This document shows, piece by piece, positions 11,312 to 22,439 of a stretch of 64,000 nt of DNA. This DNA is from Salticus scenicus (lineage: Eukaryota > Arthropoda > Arachnida > Araneae > Salticidae). Both the position numbers and the translations under genes were made by a program. The stretch is from assembly GCA_963930645.1 (NCBI GenBank), contig OZ005660.1, positions 241,432,836 to 241,496,835 on the forward strand. The letters run 5' to 3'. The notes beneath the pieces were generated by a model. The model was not told the origin of the DNA. It saw only the letters and a list, made by a program, of their open reading frames with translations, and did not search any database. Each line of letters begins with the position of its first letter. Position 1 is the stretch's first letter.

Positions 11312-11872
11312 CTCTTAAATAATGAACCCATACCCTGGGAGAGATGTTATAAATACTTAGTTTATACTGATTCCAAATTAACGTGGTCTCGTCACATCTC
11401 AGAATATCTGGGTAAAGCTAAACGAGCCACACATTCCCTTCATTCTCTTTTGGCTTTTAATAGTCGCCTGTCCATCAAAAATAAATTATTACTATATAAA
11501 TCCATGATACGTCCTATCCCCACCTACGGGTGTATGATATAGGGATCTGCTGCTAAAACCAACTTGGATAAAATTCCAAAGTATCAAAACAAGCTATTGC
11601 GTAGGTTTCTGAAAGCTACTCGCTACGTCCGCAATGATACTATTCACGAGGATCTCCGAATTAAGCCTATTTATGCTCAATTTTGGAAACTTGCATTGGA
11701 ATTTCACAGATCCATTCCCAATGTTAGAAATCCTCTGTTAGACTCAATTCATAGATACGACGCTAGAGTCGGTAGACGTAAAAAACGGCCTCTGGCTATT
11801 CTAGTCAGAGGGGATGATTTTCTCGCCGTCTCTAAAAAGCGTAGGAGTATAACTTCTGGAGTCACTTAACTT
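11312..11872 (+). pseudogene. Jockey-like LINE reverse transcriptase, C-terminal part
   Basis: The frame encodes the end of the reverse transcriptase of jockey/I-type non-LTR retrotransposons. It begins at NEPIPW, continues with YTDSKLTWSRHISEYLGKAK, then the RPIPTYGC motif and the SAAKTNLDKIPKYQNKLLRR segment, and ends with YVRNDTIHEDLRI. The normal TYGCxIWG motif is broken: the tryptophan codon is TAG at 11540-11542. The next open stretch ends at 11869 with ITSGVT and a stop. No endonuclease or catalytic YADD region is present upstream, so the copy is 5'-truncated, as is usual for LINEs. Sequence after the stop is probably 3' UTR, and it is interrupted by a MITE at 12159. No poly-A tail was identified. 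Confidence 0.85.
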
Positions 11873-12158
11873 TGTATTTCCATCCAAAATTCTATTTCCC
11901 CTAGATTGAACGAAATGTTCGTCTAGATTTGGCTAACACTAGTATCAGGCTTATCTACTGAACTTTGTCAGTCGCGAGCTTTGAACTTTCTTACTAGTGA
12001 AAATGTTACTTCTTTTTTAGTAATTTTTATCAAACTTTCCTAATTGCTGTGCTTTTTTTTATTATTTGGCTTTTTTTATTATTATTATTATTAATTTTAT
12101 TGTCTTGGGTATAGGTTTCTGAGGTCTCCTCTCATTGGCCGATTTTCTGGCCTCTGAC

Positions 12159-12715
12159 TAAGGCTCCTATATATACGAGCTGGCGCATCAGACATTTTGT
12201 TGCCTTAGGGTTGCCTCATGTACCCAGCGCGTTTCTCTGATAAACAAACCACAAACATTTTCTTTTATCGTCTTACGTTACTTTAGAGTAACTTATTTTA
12301 TTATATTTCATAATTTTAGTTAAGTAAACTATGATATGGAAGTTTGTTTAGCGATAAACTGCTATAATCATTCAAGAAGTGAATATAAAGTGTTCACAGA
12401 CCTTCTATTACTGTGTATTTGAGTTTTGGCAACATTTTGTAAAAGAAACAGAAACCGCCCTAACAACACTAACACATCGTACATCCATAGGATATCCTTA
12501 GAATAAAATGACATCCTGAGAATGTACTGTGAAAAAAATGTGTTTTAAGGAATATTATTGTTGCTTATTGCTCTTACCTTGACCGGATTAGCTTCAGATT
12601 AAGATTTCTTGAAATCCTTAGGGAAGCAATAAGGACGCCAAGCGGGAATGCTGTCCTCTTCGGAGGCAAAAAAATGGCGGTGATGCGCCGGTCTATTATT
12701 TTATTTAGGGGCTCT
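12159..12715 (+). mobile_element. THAP-type MITE (9-bp TSD), copy 1
   Basis: A 557-bp element running from TAAGGCTCCTATATATACG to TTTAGGGGCTCT. The termini are imperfect inverted repeats that share GGCGCATCA about 25 bp inside each end. It is flanked by GCCTCTGAC (12150-12158) and ACCTCTGAC (12716-12724), a 9-bp target duplication with one mismatch. Inside, the frame at 12336 begins MEVCLAINCYNHSR, then SEYKVF, and stops. The C-x4-C start resembles the first zinc ligands of a THAP domain, truncated. Other copies are at 25745, 36595, 41019, 41034 and 43979. The family is a deletion derivative of a longer element (see 41019-42725). It sits in the LINE 3' region. Confidence 0.85.
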
Positions 12716-13449
12716 ACCTCTGACTGGCTCTCAGTTCGAGGACAAAATCCTCCCCTTTTTAGCTCTGAACTTTCAGTGAGGATCGTGGGTTTTTCTGTAG
12801 GCTTCTGATTGGTCAACGGACTCAGCTCGGAATTTAGCTTCTGGCTGGGCACCGAGATTCTTGAAGATGCTCAATAATTGACTTTACTTTTAACTCTCCT
12901 GAATTTCAATTACTTTTGATAGGAAAAAAATGTATGCCCCCTTTTTTTTATTTAATTGCGGGACTCTGAGTTTTCCTGGTGCTCCTTGGGGCGCCTTGCT
13001 CACCTCTTAATTCCTCTTCGCCGTCCAGACTGTCTTCGTCAACGCACGTAACAGCCCTCTGCTACACTTAGGTTTTTTTTTTTTTTTTTTTTTTTTTAAT
13101 AAACTCCTGGTGCTTCACTCTGAATGATTTCTGCTAACGCGGCGATTTATTCAGAGACCAAATTCTAAATTTAACCCTTTTTTTCTGTCTTTTTTATGGA
13201 ATTTTTTTTTTTTTATGGATTTTCTCATTTTTCGTTGGAGGTAAGCATTGGTTGCGATCAAATGCAGGTACTTCGAAGCACTCACGTTGACGTAGACGAG
13301 TACGCTTTAATATTTCTCCCGTTTTTATATTTTATCTAATAATTGCATTGGATTTAATTCTGTTTCTAATTTTGACGTTCACTGAGACTTAATTCTAGCC
13401 TTTTTCTTTTTAGCTGCATTTCATTCATACAACCTGTCGTCCAAAAAAG
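12716..13449. other. Probable LINE 3' flank, GC-richer
   Basis: After the MITE's right target duplication the sequence is noticeably less AT-rich up to about 13070, then there is a poly-T run at 13074-13097. It probably continues the 3' UTR of the LINE interrupted by the MITE, but no motif proves this. No gene is seen. Confidence 0.4.
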
Positions 13450-13584
13450 TCGGATCATATTAATTACCGGCATTTGAATTAGTGATTACCTCTACAGTTT
13501 TACGTCACAATCCCCATTATGCATCACAATGTGAAGCCATGGAGGTAATCAGGAGTCTAGCTGCATGTAATCAATATGATCCAA
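13450..13584. mobile_element. Short palindromic MITE
   Basis: Imperfect inverted arms of about 40 bp, starting GGATCATATTAATTACC on the left and (inverted) GGATCATATTGATTACATG on the right, surround a short centre. Both arms also share TGATTACCTC. The target duplication is not clear. The class is unknown. Confidence 0.6.
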
Positions 13585-13654
13585 CTCTAATAGGTGCCAG
13601 GTGGTATGAAATGCTGCTAAAAAAGTGAAATCTTTTTAATGCCAATACAGGATT

Positions 13655-13890
13655 GGATTGGATTGCATTTGGGAATAAGGCCGATTGACTGTTGTAGGTC
13701 CTAGGTCTGAGGGGGCTTACCCTATTTGGGGGCCTTTCTAAGGGGTCCTAGCCCGTATTTACGTAAGATTCGGATGAAATCACAGAAAACTCCGAACGGC
13801 TAAGCCGACGAGGGCGACCTGGGATCAAACCCGGTACCACACATCTACCAGATTTGAGGGCAGAATCGCTATTCCTCTGGTGGGCGTCAA
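13655..13890 (-). repeat. SINE-like repeat, family S1, copy 1
   Basis: The block GGGGCCTTTCTAAGGGGTC through GGGATCAAACCCGGTACC recurs at about 59745-59965 and, more diverged, at 60790-60990. On the minus strand GGTACCGGGTTTGATCCC resembles the tRNA B box and T-stem, so the family may be a tRNA-derived SINE read on that strand. Body text (AAAACTCCGAA, GCCGACGAGGGCGACC) is shared by the copies. Confidence 0.6.
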
Positions 13891-14120
13891 AAGGGCAAGC
13901 AACTTCATTGATGAAGCCTTGGAACAATGAGAACGAATATGTTCATAAAGATAAAATTTATATTGTAGTATTTAAAATATTTGAAAATTGTACATATACT
14001 TATTATGCTACTACTACACATAAAAACTTTTCGAACAAAATTTGAAGTGATTTTTGCTCTAATTTCTGGAGACCAAAAAAAAAAAAAAATCTTTTGGTTG
14101 CAAAAGTACTCCAAAAATTT

Positions 14121-14235
14121 CAGATCTCAGTGAATGGTGTCACATACAGTCTATGCCTAGAACTGGTTTGTAGCTGCATCTGTAATGAACCAGTTCTGGG
14201 CCTAGACCGAAAGTTGTGCTATTTACAGAGATCTG
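14121..14235. repeat. Imperfect palindrome, about 115 bp
   Basis: The sequence runs from CAGATCTC to GAGATCTG. The arms share CCTAGAACTGGTT on the left and AACCAGTTCTGGGCCTAG on the right, around a short loop with GTAGCTGCATC. It could fold into a long hairpin. It may be a tiny MITE; a related half-site is suggested near 16425-16465. No target duplication was established. Confidence 0.6.
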
Positions 14236-14239
14236 AAAA

Positions 14240-15190
14240 GGAGAGTGACGAAAAATCATTTTCAACCGTTATCATCACTTTACACATGTGCTGAAGAGGT
14301 TCTGTATCTCAAAAGAATGATTTACATATAAGCTCAGAATAAAGCTACTAAGTTTTAACGGTAATAAAAAATTTAATTGGTATTAATTAAAATTTAATTT
14401 AATTGTAATATGAAATTATCATGTTTTTTAGTAATAGTAAAATGTGGAATTCATGCATTTTTCTAATTTGTATTCTGTGTCTCTTTTTGACATCTTTATG
14501 ATCCATTTAAGTTAAATGTAAATTGGAAGAATATAATGTTTTTGTTATGAGCACTTAAGACAAAGGTGTAGAAATTCAAACATCGCGAGGAAGGCTCAAA
14601 AAGTGTTATTTAAAAAATTGCTCAAAATTATTTACAAGAAAACAAATGAATAACAATTAATGTTCATTAATTGTTAATTAAAGAAAACACTATGTTATTT
14701 ATAGACATAAATTTTACTTTTAAAGATTCGATTCTTTTAGGTTAGCTTAAAGCTCAATGGATGATTATGTATGCTAGATAAATAAAATGCTCAAAAATCT
14801 GGAGCTTTATTTTCAAAAATCTGGATCTATTTGAATTTCTAAACGTTAAGTACATAATGGTTGTATGAATAATGTAACAGAAATTGTTAACTGAACAGAA
14901 CATAAAATTATAATAGGGCGTTTGAGTAATTTTCTCCACATAGTGTGTTCTTTAACGTTATTGCACTTTAAATAATTTGAGCCTGTAGATCATAATGATA
15001 AAATATTTCTCATTGCGTCACGGTAAAATAACTAAGTGCTAGATTCTCTTAAATCAATAGGTCTTGTATTACAATGATCTATAGGTAAGTTCAGATCAAT
15101 TCATCAATGCTATCATGTTCACTCATATATATATATATATATACCACACACACATGCATATATTACCGTGAAAAAAATAAAAATGAACTC
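14240..15190. other. AT-rich stretch, no gene seen
   Basis: Only short open frames without motifs and a (TA)n-(CA)n microsatellite near 15125-15150. Confidence 0.45.
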
Positions 15191-15194
15191 AGGT

Positions 15195-15440
15195 TGGTTG
15201 GTTGGGTTTTACGTCGCACTAGTGCTACGCAGATGTGCAATTGGCGACGGTCTGGGACACACCCCTAGAGGTGGTCCGGAGACATGCCATCACAATTTTG
15301 ATCCTCCACGAAAGGGATGGCTCTCCCGCTTCGGTGACCCCCAGAGGTATAACTTTTGATGGGAACATGGAAGACATTGCGGCCACGACAGATTTTGCGT
15401 GCACCAGCCACCATTAGTGTACACGACGGTCTTTGGCGGG
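15195..15440. repeat. Interspersed SINE-like repeat, family S2
   Basis: GC-richer block starting GGTTGGTTGGGTTTTACGTCG and continuing through TTGGCGACGGTCTGGGA. A diverged relative of the first part lies at about 58925-59050 (GGGTTTAACATCACACTAGT, then ATTGGCGTCGATCTGG). TTTTACGTCGCAC followed by GGCGACGGTCTGGGA is a pattern familiar to me from arthropod SINE bodies. Short open frames on both strands within it are considered spurious. Confidence 0.5.
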
Positions 15441-15820
15441 CACAAGTAAAAATGAACTCAGAGATCTCAAAGTCTCGGAATACCAAAACCTCAAAGTAAA
15501 ATTTTTGTCATAAGTACAATATTTTTCTTACATATGTATATTTGAAAAATATAAGTAGTATTGCTATTGCTAATGGATAAGGTTGATTATCTATTTTATG
15601 AATTTAAAGCTAAATTAATACTTTTTATATTTGTGTGTCGGGGGGGGGGGGGGATATTTGATCCCAAACAGACAGAATTTTCTGTAATGATGTGCAGAAA
15701 AATGATATTTATCTGCGATCTAGAACTTCTGAACTAAGTCTAAAATCATATGAAGCTATTAGTAATTAATAAATTAAGTAATATGTACATCGGAAAAAAA
15801 AAATAAAAAAACAAGGAATA

Positions 15821-15851
<31 letters not shown>

Positions 15852-15899
15852 CAGTGATTTAGAGACATAATGCAAATTTTATTATTTTCTCTTATCTGT

Positions 15900-16215
15900 A
15901 TACATGGTACAGAAAGTATTGTTTTTGGATCAAATATCCGAAATTGAGTTTTCGTTCAATTTACACGGTTTGAGGCATCTGAATCCGAAAATAATTTTTT
16001 TTAGCAGTTAGTCTGTATATCTGTTTGTTATCAACACATCTCTAGAATAAATAGTAGTAAAATGTCAAAACTGTAATGCACAAAATTTGCATCATATAGG
16101 GACGCTATACTAAACTTTTATTTCTGATTAAGCAAGGTTCATGTACAAGGACATCCAGGAGAATTCAAATATATTTTCCATGGAAAAATGTCGAATGAGT
16201 ACAGTGTAACAGCTG
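15900..16215 (+). repeat. Interspersed repeat family E, copy 1
   Basis: The block with AAATTGAGTTTT, CTGAATCCGAAAATAA and ...GATTAAGCAA is repeated in the same orientation at about 30620-30870 and inverted at about 21310-21510. A tail segment with GGCTTTCTCTTACCCTGCAT (16780) is inverted at about 22135-22180. The copies are diverged. No coding content is recognised. Confidence 0.55.
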
Positions 16216-16965
16216 TAAGCTGACTGAAATAAAACGGAATGAACATTTCATTTATTTATTTATTTATTTTTAAATGCATGAAAACATGTTTTGTGTAGAT
16301 TGTGATATGAAAATCATTCATCATTTGTTTACAAGGCTACCCAAAACATTTGAATATTTGGGGCTTGGGGCTATACATGGAAGTTGCTGGAACAGTAATT
16401 CCTTTTTCATGTGCTTCTCGATTCAGACTAAATTTAAGTACACAATGCTATTTACAGCGCATATTGTTCATAGACAATATGATAATATACAGAGCTACCA
16501 AAAATTGCGCTAAATGTTCTTTTATTTTCATTGTAATGGATGAGAGCGCTTCCATGCACGTTACATTGTTGGCGAACACTGTTCAGAAAGAAAAATTAGT
16601 TTTTCACACTTATACTGTAAAATAAAAAAATATAATAAAATGACTTTCAGCTCTGTTTTTTCTTGTATAATATCACGTTTTGAAGTGCCCTGATTACGAA
16701 AGTCCAAATTTAGCGATTGATCTGTATGAAAATCTGTTATCATAACTTAAAAAATCTGGTGTGTCACTCACATGGCTTTCTCTTACCCTGCATTTCAGTA
16801 TTATAATGATAGATTGAATATTAAATTTTAAGATCAATAGCATGAGATAATAAAATTTCATGACCTTTAAAACATTCTAAAGTAGTTTTAAAAACAATTT
16901 TATTTGATCTGTAATTCTGTGCCCATCTCAACCCCCTGTTTAATTACAGGTCATAGAATTATTTA

Positions 16966-17002
<37 letters not shown>

Positions 17003-17217
17003 TAACCTGTCGTGATAAAAAAATAATTTCTGGTAACTTAATAAGAAATTAAAAATGCTAAATTTGAATTTCCTGCAGTTATTTATTTTTGTATTCCTTT
17101 ATATTGTATGGAATTATAATTTCAACTTGCAATTATAACATTAACATTAGTTAACATTGGACCATTTGGGTACCACTAAATTCCAATGTTAATTTGTTAA
17201 GAATTTATTAAATTGTA
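16216..17217. other. AT-rich stretch with family E tail
   Basis: No gene is supported. Two overlapping open frames at 16274-16625 carry no motif. A family E tail lies at about 16655-16800, and a pure A-run at 16967-17000. Confidence 0.45.
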
Positions 17218-17372
17218 TGATTTGGCGAGATTTTGGAGACAAAATTTGCGACTTAGCAATAAAAATTCTGATTTGGCGGTAAAATTTGATAGCTAACGAC
17301 GAAATTTTTGACTTAGCGAAGGAATTCGTTATTTGATGGCAAAATAAGGCGAGTTTGGCGATGGAGAATGCT
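17218..17372. repeat. Decayed minisatellite, about 21-bp unit
   Basis: Units of the form GACTTAGCGACGAAATTT and GATTTGGCGGTAAAATTT alternate about seven times with substitutions. Because the period is near a multiple of three, the minus strand stays open and encodes repeated FIAKSQI-like words, which is not evidence of a gene. By analogy with the GGTCCCGCC arrays, it could be the subrepeat terminus of an old foldback-type element. That is inference. Confidence 0.55.
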
Positions 17373-17645
17373 AACTTTGGAGTCATTATATTTTCTTCCC
17401 ACGTGAAATCCTCTTATCTCTTCACAGACCAACACCTTGTTTCCACAAGATAAAAAGTTAAAGGAAGCTGTTACTTATTACTCTCAATTTTAGCAGTAAA
17501 TTTTAAATTCTTGCCTAAACCGGCGTTCTAAATTAGTTACCACCAACGATATTTTTATTAAGACTAACGTATTATTTTAATTTTATATTTTTAAATGATT
17601 AGTTAAAGCAGTTATCATGTTTTTTATTTTTTCAGTGATCTTTTT

Positions 17646-19706
17646 AGTTCTCCATCATACTATAGGTATGGGGAACTTAAGTAATTGTGAAAATTTTCGA
17701 CCTCGGTTTTTTTTTTTTTTTACTTTTTTATACGTTTTCAGGTGTGAGGAATCCGAAAATGACAAAATTTGTATGGTGTCTGTCTGTAGGGTGTCTTTTA
17801 GTGTGTTAGTCCGTTAGTGTGTTAATCCGTTAGTGTGTTAGTCCGTTAGTCTGTTAACACAATATCTCACGAACAAATGATCGCAGAGAGGTCAGATCAA
17901 TTTTAAAATATTACTTTCGATACTGGCAAGAACCCTATTCATTTGCAACATTCGAATTAAAAAACTTCGTAAGTTATGAGAAATTTACGATTTTCTTAAC
18001 ATGGGAGAATAGGACAAAATTTCACTTAAACGTGCAATAAATGGAAACTTTTTACTGTAAAAATGTGCGATCAATTTTAAAATATTAGTTTTGATGCCGG
18101 AATTAACATCAGTAACTATAAATATGTTATTTTGAAAATTTCGCAAGTTATTGGAAATTTACGAATTTCTTAACATGGCAGAACAGGTCAAAATTTCACA
18201 TAAACGTCTATTTTTAGAGATATTTTCTTCGTAAAGATGTCAGACTACTTTTAAAGTATTATTTAGAACACTGGCAGGAATATTAAGGGCTATGATTTTT
18301 CCAATATAAATATTTCGTAAGTTATTGAAAAATTACGAATTTCTTAACAGGGCAGAATAGAGCAAAATTTCACATAAACGTCAATCTTGAGGGATATTTT
18401 CATCGTAAAGATTCCAAACCACTTTTAGTTCCCCATCATACTATAGGTATGGGGAACTTAGGTAATCGTGAAAAATTTCGACCTCGGTTTTTTGACTTTT
18501 TTAAAAGTTTTCAGGTGTGAGGAATCCGAAAATGACAAAATTTGTATGGTGTCTGTCTGTGTAGGGTGTCTGTTAGTGCGTCAGTTTGTTAGTGTGTTAG
18601 TCCGTGAGTTTGTTAGTCTGTTAACACGATATCTCACGAACAAATTATCGCAGAGAGGTCAGATCAGTTTTAAAATATTACTTCCGATACTGGCAAGAAC
18701 CCTATTCATTTGCAACATTCGAATTAAAAACCTTCGTAAGTTATGATTTCTTAACATGGGAGAATAGGACAAAATTTCACTTAAGCGTGCATTAAATGGA
18801 AACTTTTTACTGTAAAAATGTCGGACCAGTTTTAAAATATCATCTTTGATGCCGGAATGAACATCAGTAACTATAAATATGCTACTTTGAAAATTTCGCA
18901 AGTTATTGGAAATTTACGAATTTCTTAACATGGCAGTATAGAGCAAAATTTCACATAAACGTCAATTTTGAGAGATATTTTCATCGTAAAGATGTCAGAC
19001 TACTTTAGAAATATTATTTAGAACACTGGCATGAATATTAATGACTATGAGTTTTCCAATATAAAAATTTCTTAAGTTAATGGAAAATTACAAATTTCTT
19101 AACATGGCAGAATAGAGAAAATTTCACATAAACGTCAATCTTGAGGGATATTTTCATCGTAAAGATGTCAAACTACTAAATATTATTTTGGATACTGGCA
19201 TGAATATCATAGACTATGATTTTTCCAGTTTAAAAAATTCGTAAGTTATTTGGAATTTACGATTTATTTAAAATGGCAGAATAAGGCAAAATTGAGCATA
19301 AACTTCCATTTTGAGGATCATAAATACATTAGACAACTTCAAAATTACATTTATGATATTTGTTTGAACATGATTGAATACAAATATTCTAATACGGAAT
19401 GTAAATTATTCGTAATTTACGATTTTATCAACATAGCGAAATTGTAAATTTTTCATATAAATATGAATTTTGAGGATTATTGCATTGGAAATAGTAGTGT
19501 GAAAACTAAACAACAGAATTGGCCCTGATAAAATAAATTAATAGATTAGATTAAGATAAATATACCGAAGTGAACGGTGGATAGCCTATTAGGCGGGGAT
19601 TTCATTCTGTCACTGTATCAAGCTTTGGTCAAATTCATTTCTTTTAACATGATTATAATATGTCTCCCACTAGAAATTTATGAGAACATAAATATGATGG
19701 GGAACT
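17646..19706. mobile_element. Tandem-monomer element with AGTTCCCCATCATA ends
   Basis: The element starts AGTTCTCCATCATAC at 17646 and ends TATGATGGGGAACT at 19706, so the termini are inverted repeats. A second copy of the head begins at 18427, 781 bp later, and repeats the whole lead segment: the local palindrome around GGTATGGGGAACT, then GTGAGGAATCCGAAAATGAC, then a run of TTAGTGTGTTAGTCCG words. After each head come monomers of about 170-175 bp with the core TAAGTTAT.GAAATTTACGA...AACATGG.AGAATAG. There are about three in the first copy and about five in the second. No protein motif is present. It looks like a non-autonomous element that expanded internally by tandem duplication. Confidence 0.6.
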
Positions 19707-20188
19707 GAGCAGAGTACATGTATGCCAACTAGTTTATTATCGTTTGCATGTGACGTAAGTATCAGATTATAAATTTAAGCAATTAATTCTACTAGCAAAC
19801 CCATGCGAAATTTTCTCATCTAATTTATTTCTTCCATCACCTAATTTAAAATTTAATTCAATAAAATCTAAATTATTAATAGAATCAAATTAATATTGTG
19901 CGATAATGAAACCAAAATCATTTAAAGAAAGGTTTCAAAATAAAATTAATATGTCATGATCTGGTTTTCATACTTCCCTAATCAGTAGGCGCCTTATAAA
20001 ATTTCGACGCCATGTTGATGATTTGCTTATTCGTATGCCTTTATTTACTATTTGACATGTCTTTTTATTTATTTATTTATTTTGATATAATTTTATTTAA
20101 AATAATCTAGCACCTATTTTTATTATACTATTTACTATTGCATTTTTCAGTCAACTTATGGCAATATTTCAATTCTGTTTATATCTTT
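19707..20188. other. AT-rich stretch, no gene seen
   Basis: No motif or repeat was recognised, apart from low-complexity ATTT runs near 20060-20080. Confidence 0.45.
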
Positions 20189-20199
20189 AACGTATTGCT

Positions 20200-20409
20200 G
20201 CCGGCCTGGTGGCTTGGTCGGCAGGGCGCTGCCTTCTCAGTCTCCAGGTTCCGAGTTCGAATCTCGGTGTGGGCATGAATGTTTGTGCTGTCCTATGTCT
20301 TCAACAATATTGTGTGCACGTATTTCTGTGAATTTCTGTAAAAATATGGAGCATTCGAGATGAAAGTCATTGTAACTATAGATCTCAATAAATGTCAAAT
20401 GTAAATGTA
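20200..20409 (+). mobile_element. tRNA-derived SINE with target duplication
   Basis: The head resembles a tRNA. An A-box-like TGGCTTGGTCGG lies at about 20210-20221 and a B-box GTTCGAATC at 20255-20263, with T-stem text GAG...CTC. A non-tRNA body follows and ends in an AATGTAAATG-type tail. It is flanked by AACGTATTGCT (20189-20199) and AACATATTGCT (20410-20420), an 11-bp duplication with one mismatch. It would be transcribed by RNA polymerase III and mobilised by a LINE. The anticodon region does not fold cleanly, so it is not a functional tRNA. Confidence 0.8.
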
Positions 20410-20428
20410 AACATATTGCTAGGTTTGT

Positions 20429-20508
20429 TTAAAACACGGCCCTACTAGATCACTCCTCGGCGCCAACGTCGTTGGAGCAGAGTGATCTAGTAGGGCCGTG
20501 CTTTAAAA
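20429..20508. repeat. Near-perfect GC-rich hairpin
   Basis: Arms TTTAAAACACGGCCCTACT... and ...AGTAGGGCCGTGCTTTAAAA pair over about 26 bp with one extra base, around a loop containing CGGCGCCAACGTCG. It lies just after the SINE. It is unusually GC-rich and well preserved for this window. It could be a minimal MITE or a structural element; function unknown. Confidence 0.75.
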
Positions 20509-20509
20509 G

Positions 20510-21233
20510 GACGCATGCAAAGATTGTAAATATGCAACATTTAAAACTATACAAATATATTTTTCTACAAAGTGATCTTATCAGGTAAATGTCGTCGTCA
20601 TTTTTCTAATTAAACCATTGAACTAAATCCGGATGCAAATATTTATAACTAATATTAATATTTATATATTGCAAATGTATAAATATTACTTTTTTATGAA
20701 AATCTAATCGTAACTGGAGCACGTAAGAGAAATATTATAAAGATAGAAAAAGTCGGCTTCATCACAATTGACGAAAAATCACTTTTTAACTTGTAACTTT
20801 TAAACAACTGAAGCTATCGAAAAAGTGTAAATGCAAAAATTGTTCTTTAGGGTAAGGCGATTATTCGTCTGATTTGAAATATTTTCCTCTTTTCAATATT
20901 AAATAAATTATGGGCAAATGAAAATTTCCACCACGTTTGTGCTGGATACCCCATCAACGAAATCGACCGGGATTTTTACAGTCCTAACAACATATCCCGA
21001 GCTGGTTAAATTTAAATAAAAATTACTCCAGTTATCGTGTTCGCAACATACCATGGGAAAAAGCGTTATACATATATATATAAACTTTTGAACGGAGGGT
21101 GGTTTTGGGTTCTAGGGGCCATGATCGGTGAAGATATGAAGAAATTTTCCAGAAGTCGTGTCATGAGAACCATTGCAATAGTTAGATCTCCTATAAGGAA
21201 TCTACCTGAAAAAGTATACTTCATACGGTTTTG
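20510..21233. other. Stretch without recognised gene
   Basis: Open frames here are short and motif-free, for example 21037-21237, which runs into a Tc1-type MITE fragment. Mixed composition between about 20930 and 21230 suggests an old repeat, but I could not classify it. Confidence 0.4.
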
Positions 21234-21307
21234 TTAATTAAATCCTTGTCGAATCCTTTTTTACATAGGAATTTTTGCTAGTGTTCAGACACTTTTGTTA
21301 CCGACTG
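21234..21307. mobile_element. Tc1-type palindromic MITE, right-arm fragment
   Basis: Contains AAATCCTTGTCGAATCC and the terminal TTACCGACTG next to TA, matching the right arm of the 215-bp element at 55714-55928. The central hairpin is lost. Confidence 0.65.
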
Positions 21308-21309
21308 TA

Positions 21310-21510
21310 TTTCAATTCACTTGGATTTCCCTGTACACAAACCATTTGCTTGATCTCAATGAAAAGTTTACTGTAGCATCTCTATATGATGCACATTTAG
21401 AATACTAAGTTTGGACTTTTTGCTATTATTTGTTCTTGAGATATGCTGATAACGACAGACACGCACTCAGACCAACAGTTAAAAATATGATTTTTTGATT
21501 CAGGGGTAAC
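21310..21510 (-). repeat. Interspersed repeat family E, copy 2
   Basis: Inverted relative of 15900-16215. Shared features are GATCTCAATGAAAAGTTTA (the complement of the GATTAAGCAA region), GATGCACATTT, and the TGATAACGACAGA segment. Diverged. Confidence 0.5.
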
Positions 21511-21832
21511 GTGTCAATATAACAATCGTGTCAATATTTTCAAAATGTGTAAATATAACATTAACGCACTTTCAAAAATTTGACTGATAAGTGATTCTAT
21601 ACCTATAGGGGAACAGAAAGTAAAAAAAAAAAAAAGTAACTGCAGGAAATTTGAACTTGATATTTTGAAGTACATAATAAGTTGTCACTTAAAAATTTGA
21701 TCAAGAGTAAATTTAAAATCAAATTAATAACAGCCCTGTTTTTTTTTTTTTTTTTTTTTTTTTAATGATTCTATGCACTATTGTTGAACGGGACTTGAAG
21801 GACTGGTAACCCCATTCACACACAATTATATG

Positions 21833-22009
21833 CAGGGCCCGACTTAGACTACCTGGAGCCCCGGGGCGAGCCTATTTTGGGGGGCCCCCTTATAGTGGCA
21901 TAAAACCTCTTTAGGTTGTACAATTTCGGCATACGCCTGTAGGGGGGCCCCTTCCAGAAGGGGGGCCCAGGGCATTTGCCCCGCATGCCCTGCCGTTAGA
22001 CAGGGCCTG
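21833..22009. mobile_element. hAT MITE with perfect 8-bp target duplication
   Basis: A 177-bp element from CAGGGCCCGACTTAG to GTTAGACAGGGCCTG. The ends are inverted repeats; inverted, the right end reads CAGGCCCTGTCTAAC. It is flanked by ATTATATG at 21825-21832 and 22010-22017, a perfect 8-bp duplication. The CAGG terminus and the 8-bp duplication are diagnostic of the hAT superfamily. The GC-rich interior contains GGGGGGCCCC blocks shared with the 470-bp copy at 63027-63496. It has no coding capacity. Confidence 0.92.
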
Positions 22010-22439
22010 ATTATATGTCATATAACTATTCCTAAACTACTTTTAGATTATTTTTAAATTACATTGAACTTTATTATCGTACGTTATTGATCTCAAGACT
22101 TATGCAATATGAAATCTATTTTTATGAGATTAAAATGCAGGGAAAGAGAAAGTCGTGTGGGTAACACGCCAGATTTTTTAAATACTTTATTTAAGCCTGG
22201 CATTTATTTTTGTCTTCTTAAAATGATCTTCAGAGATTATTAGCTGCAGTATTCTGTGCTATGCTGTAGTGTTTCTATTGCTAGAGCCTGCACAGATGTC
22301 AGATTCCCTCCCCCCCCCCCCAAAAAAAAAAATATATATATATATATATACATACATATAAATTTAACCGTGCAATTAAACCTTCTATTGCTTCTTAGCT
22401 CTGAATTTTGAGATTTCTTAAGTACTGAATAATTTACCA

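Noticed and set aside
17189..17386. Minus-strand frame with FIAKSQI-like repeats
   Set aside because: It arises from a decayed minisatellite with period near 21 bp; no start context, domain or neighbour supports a gene.
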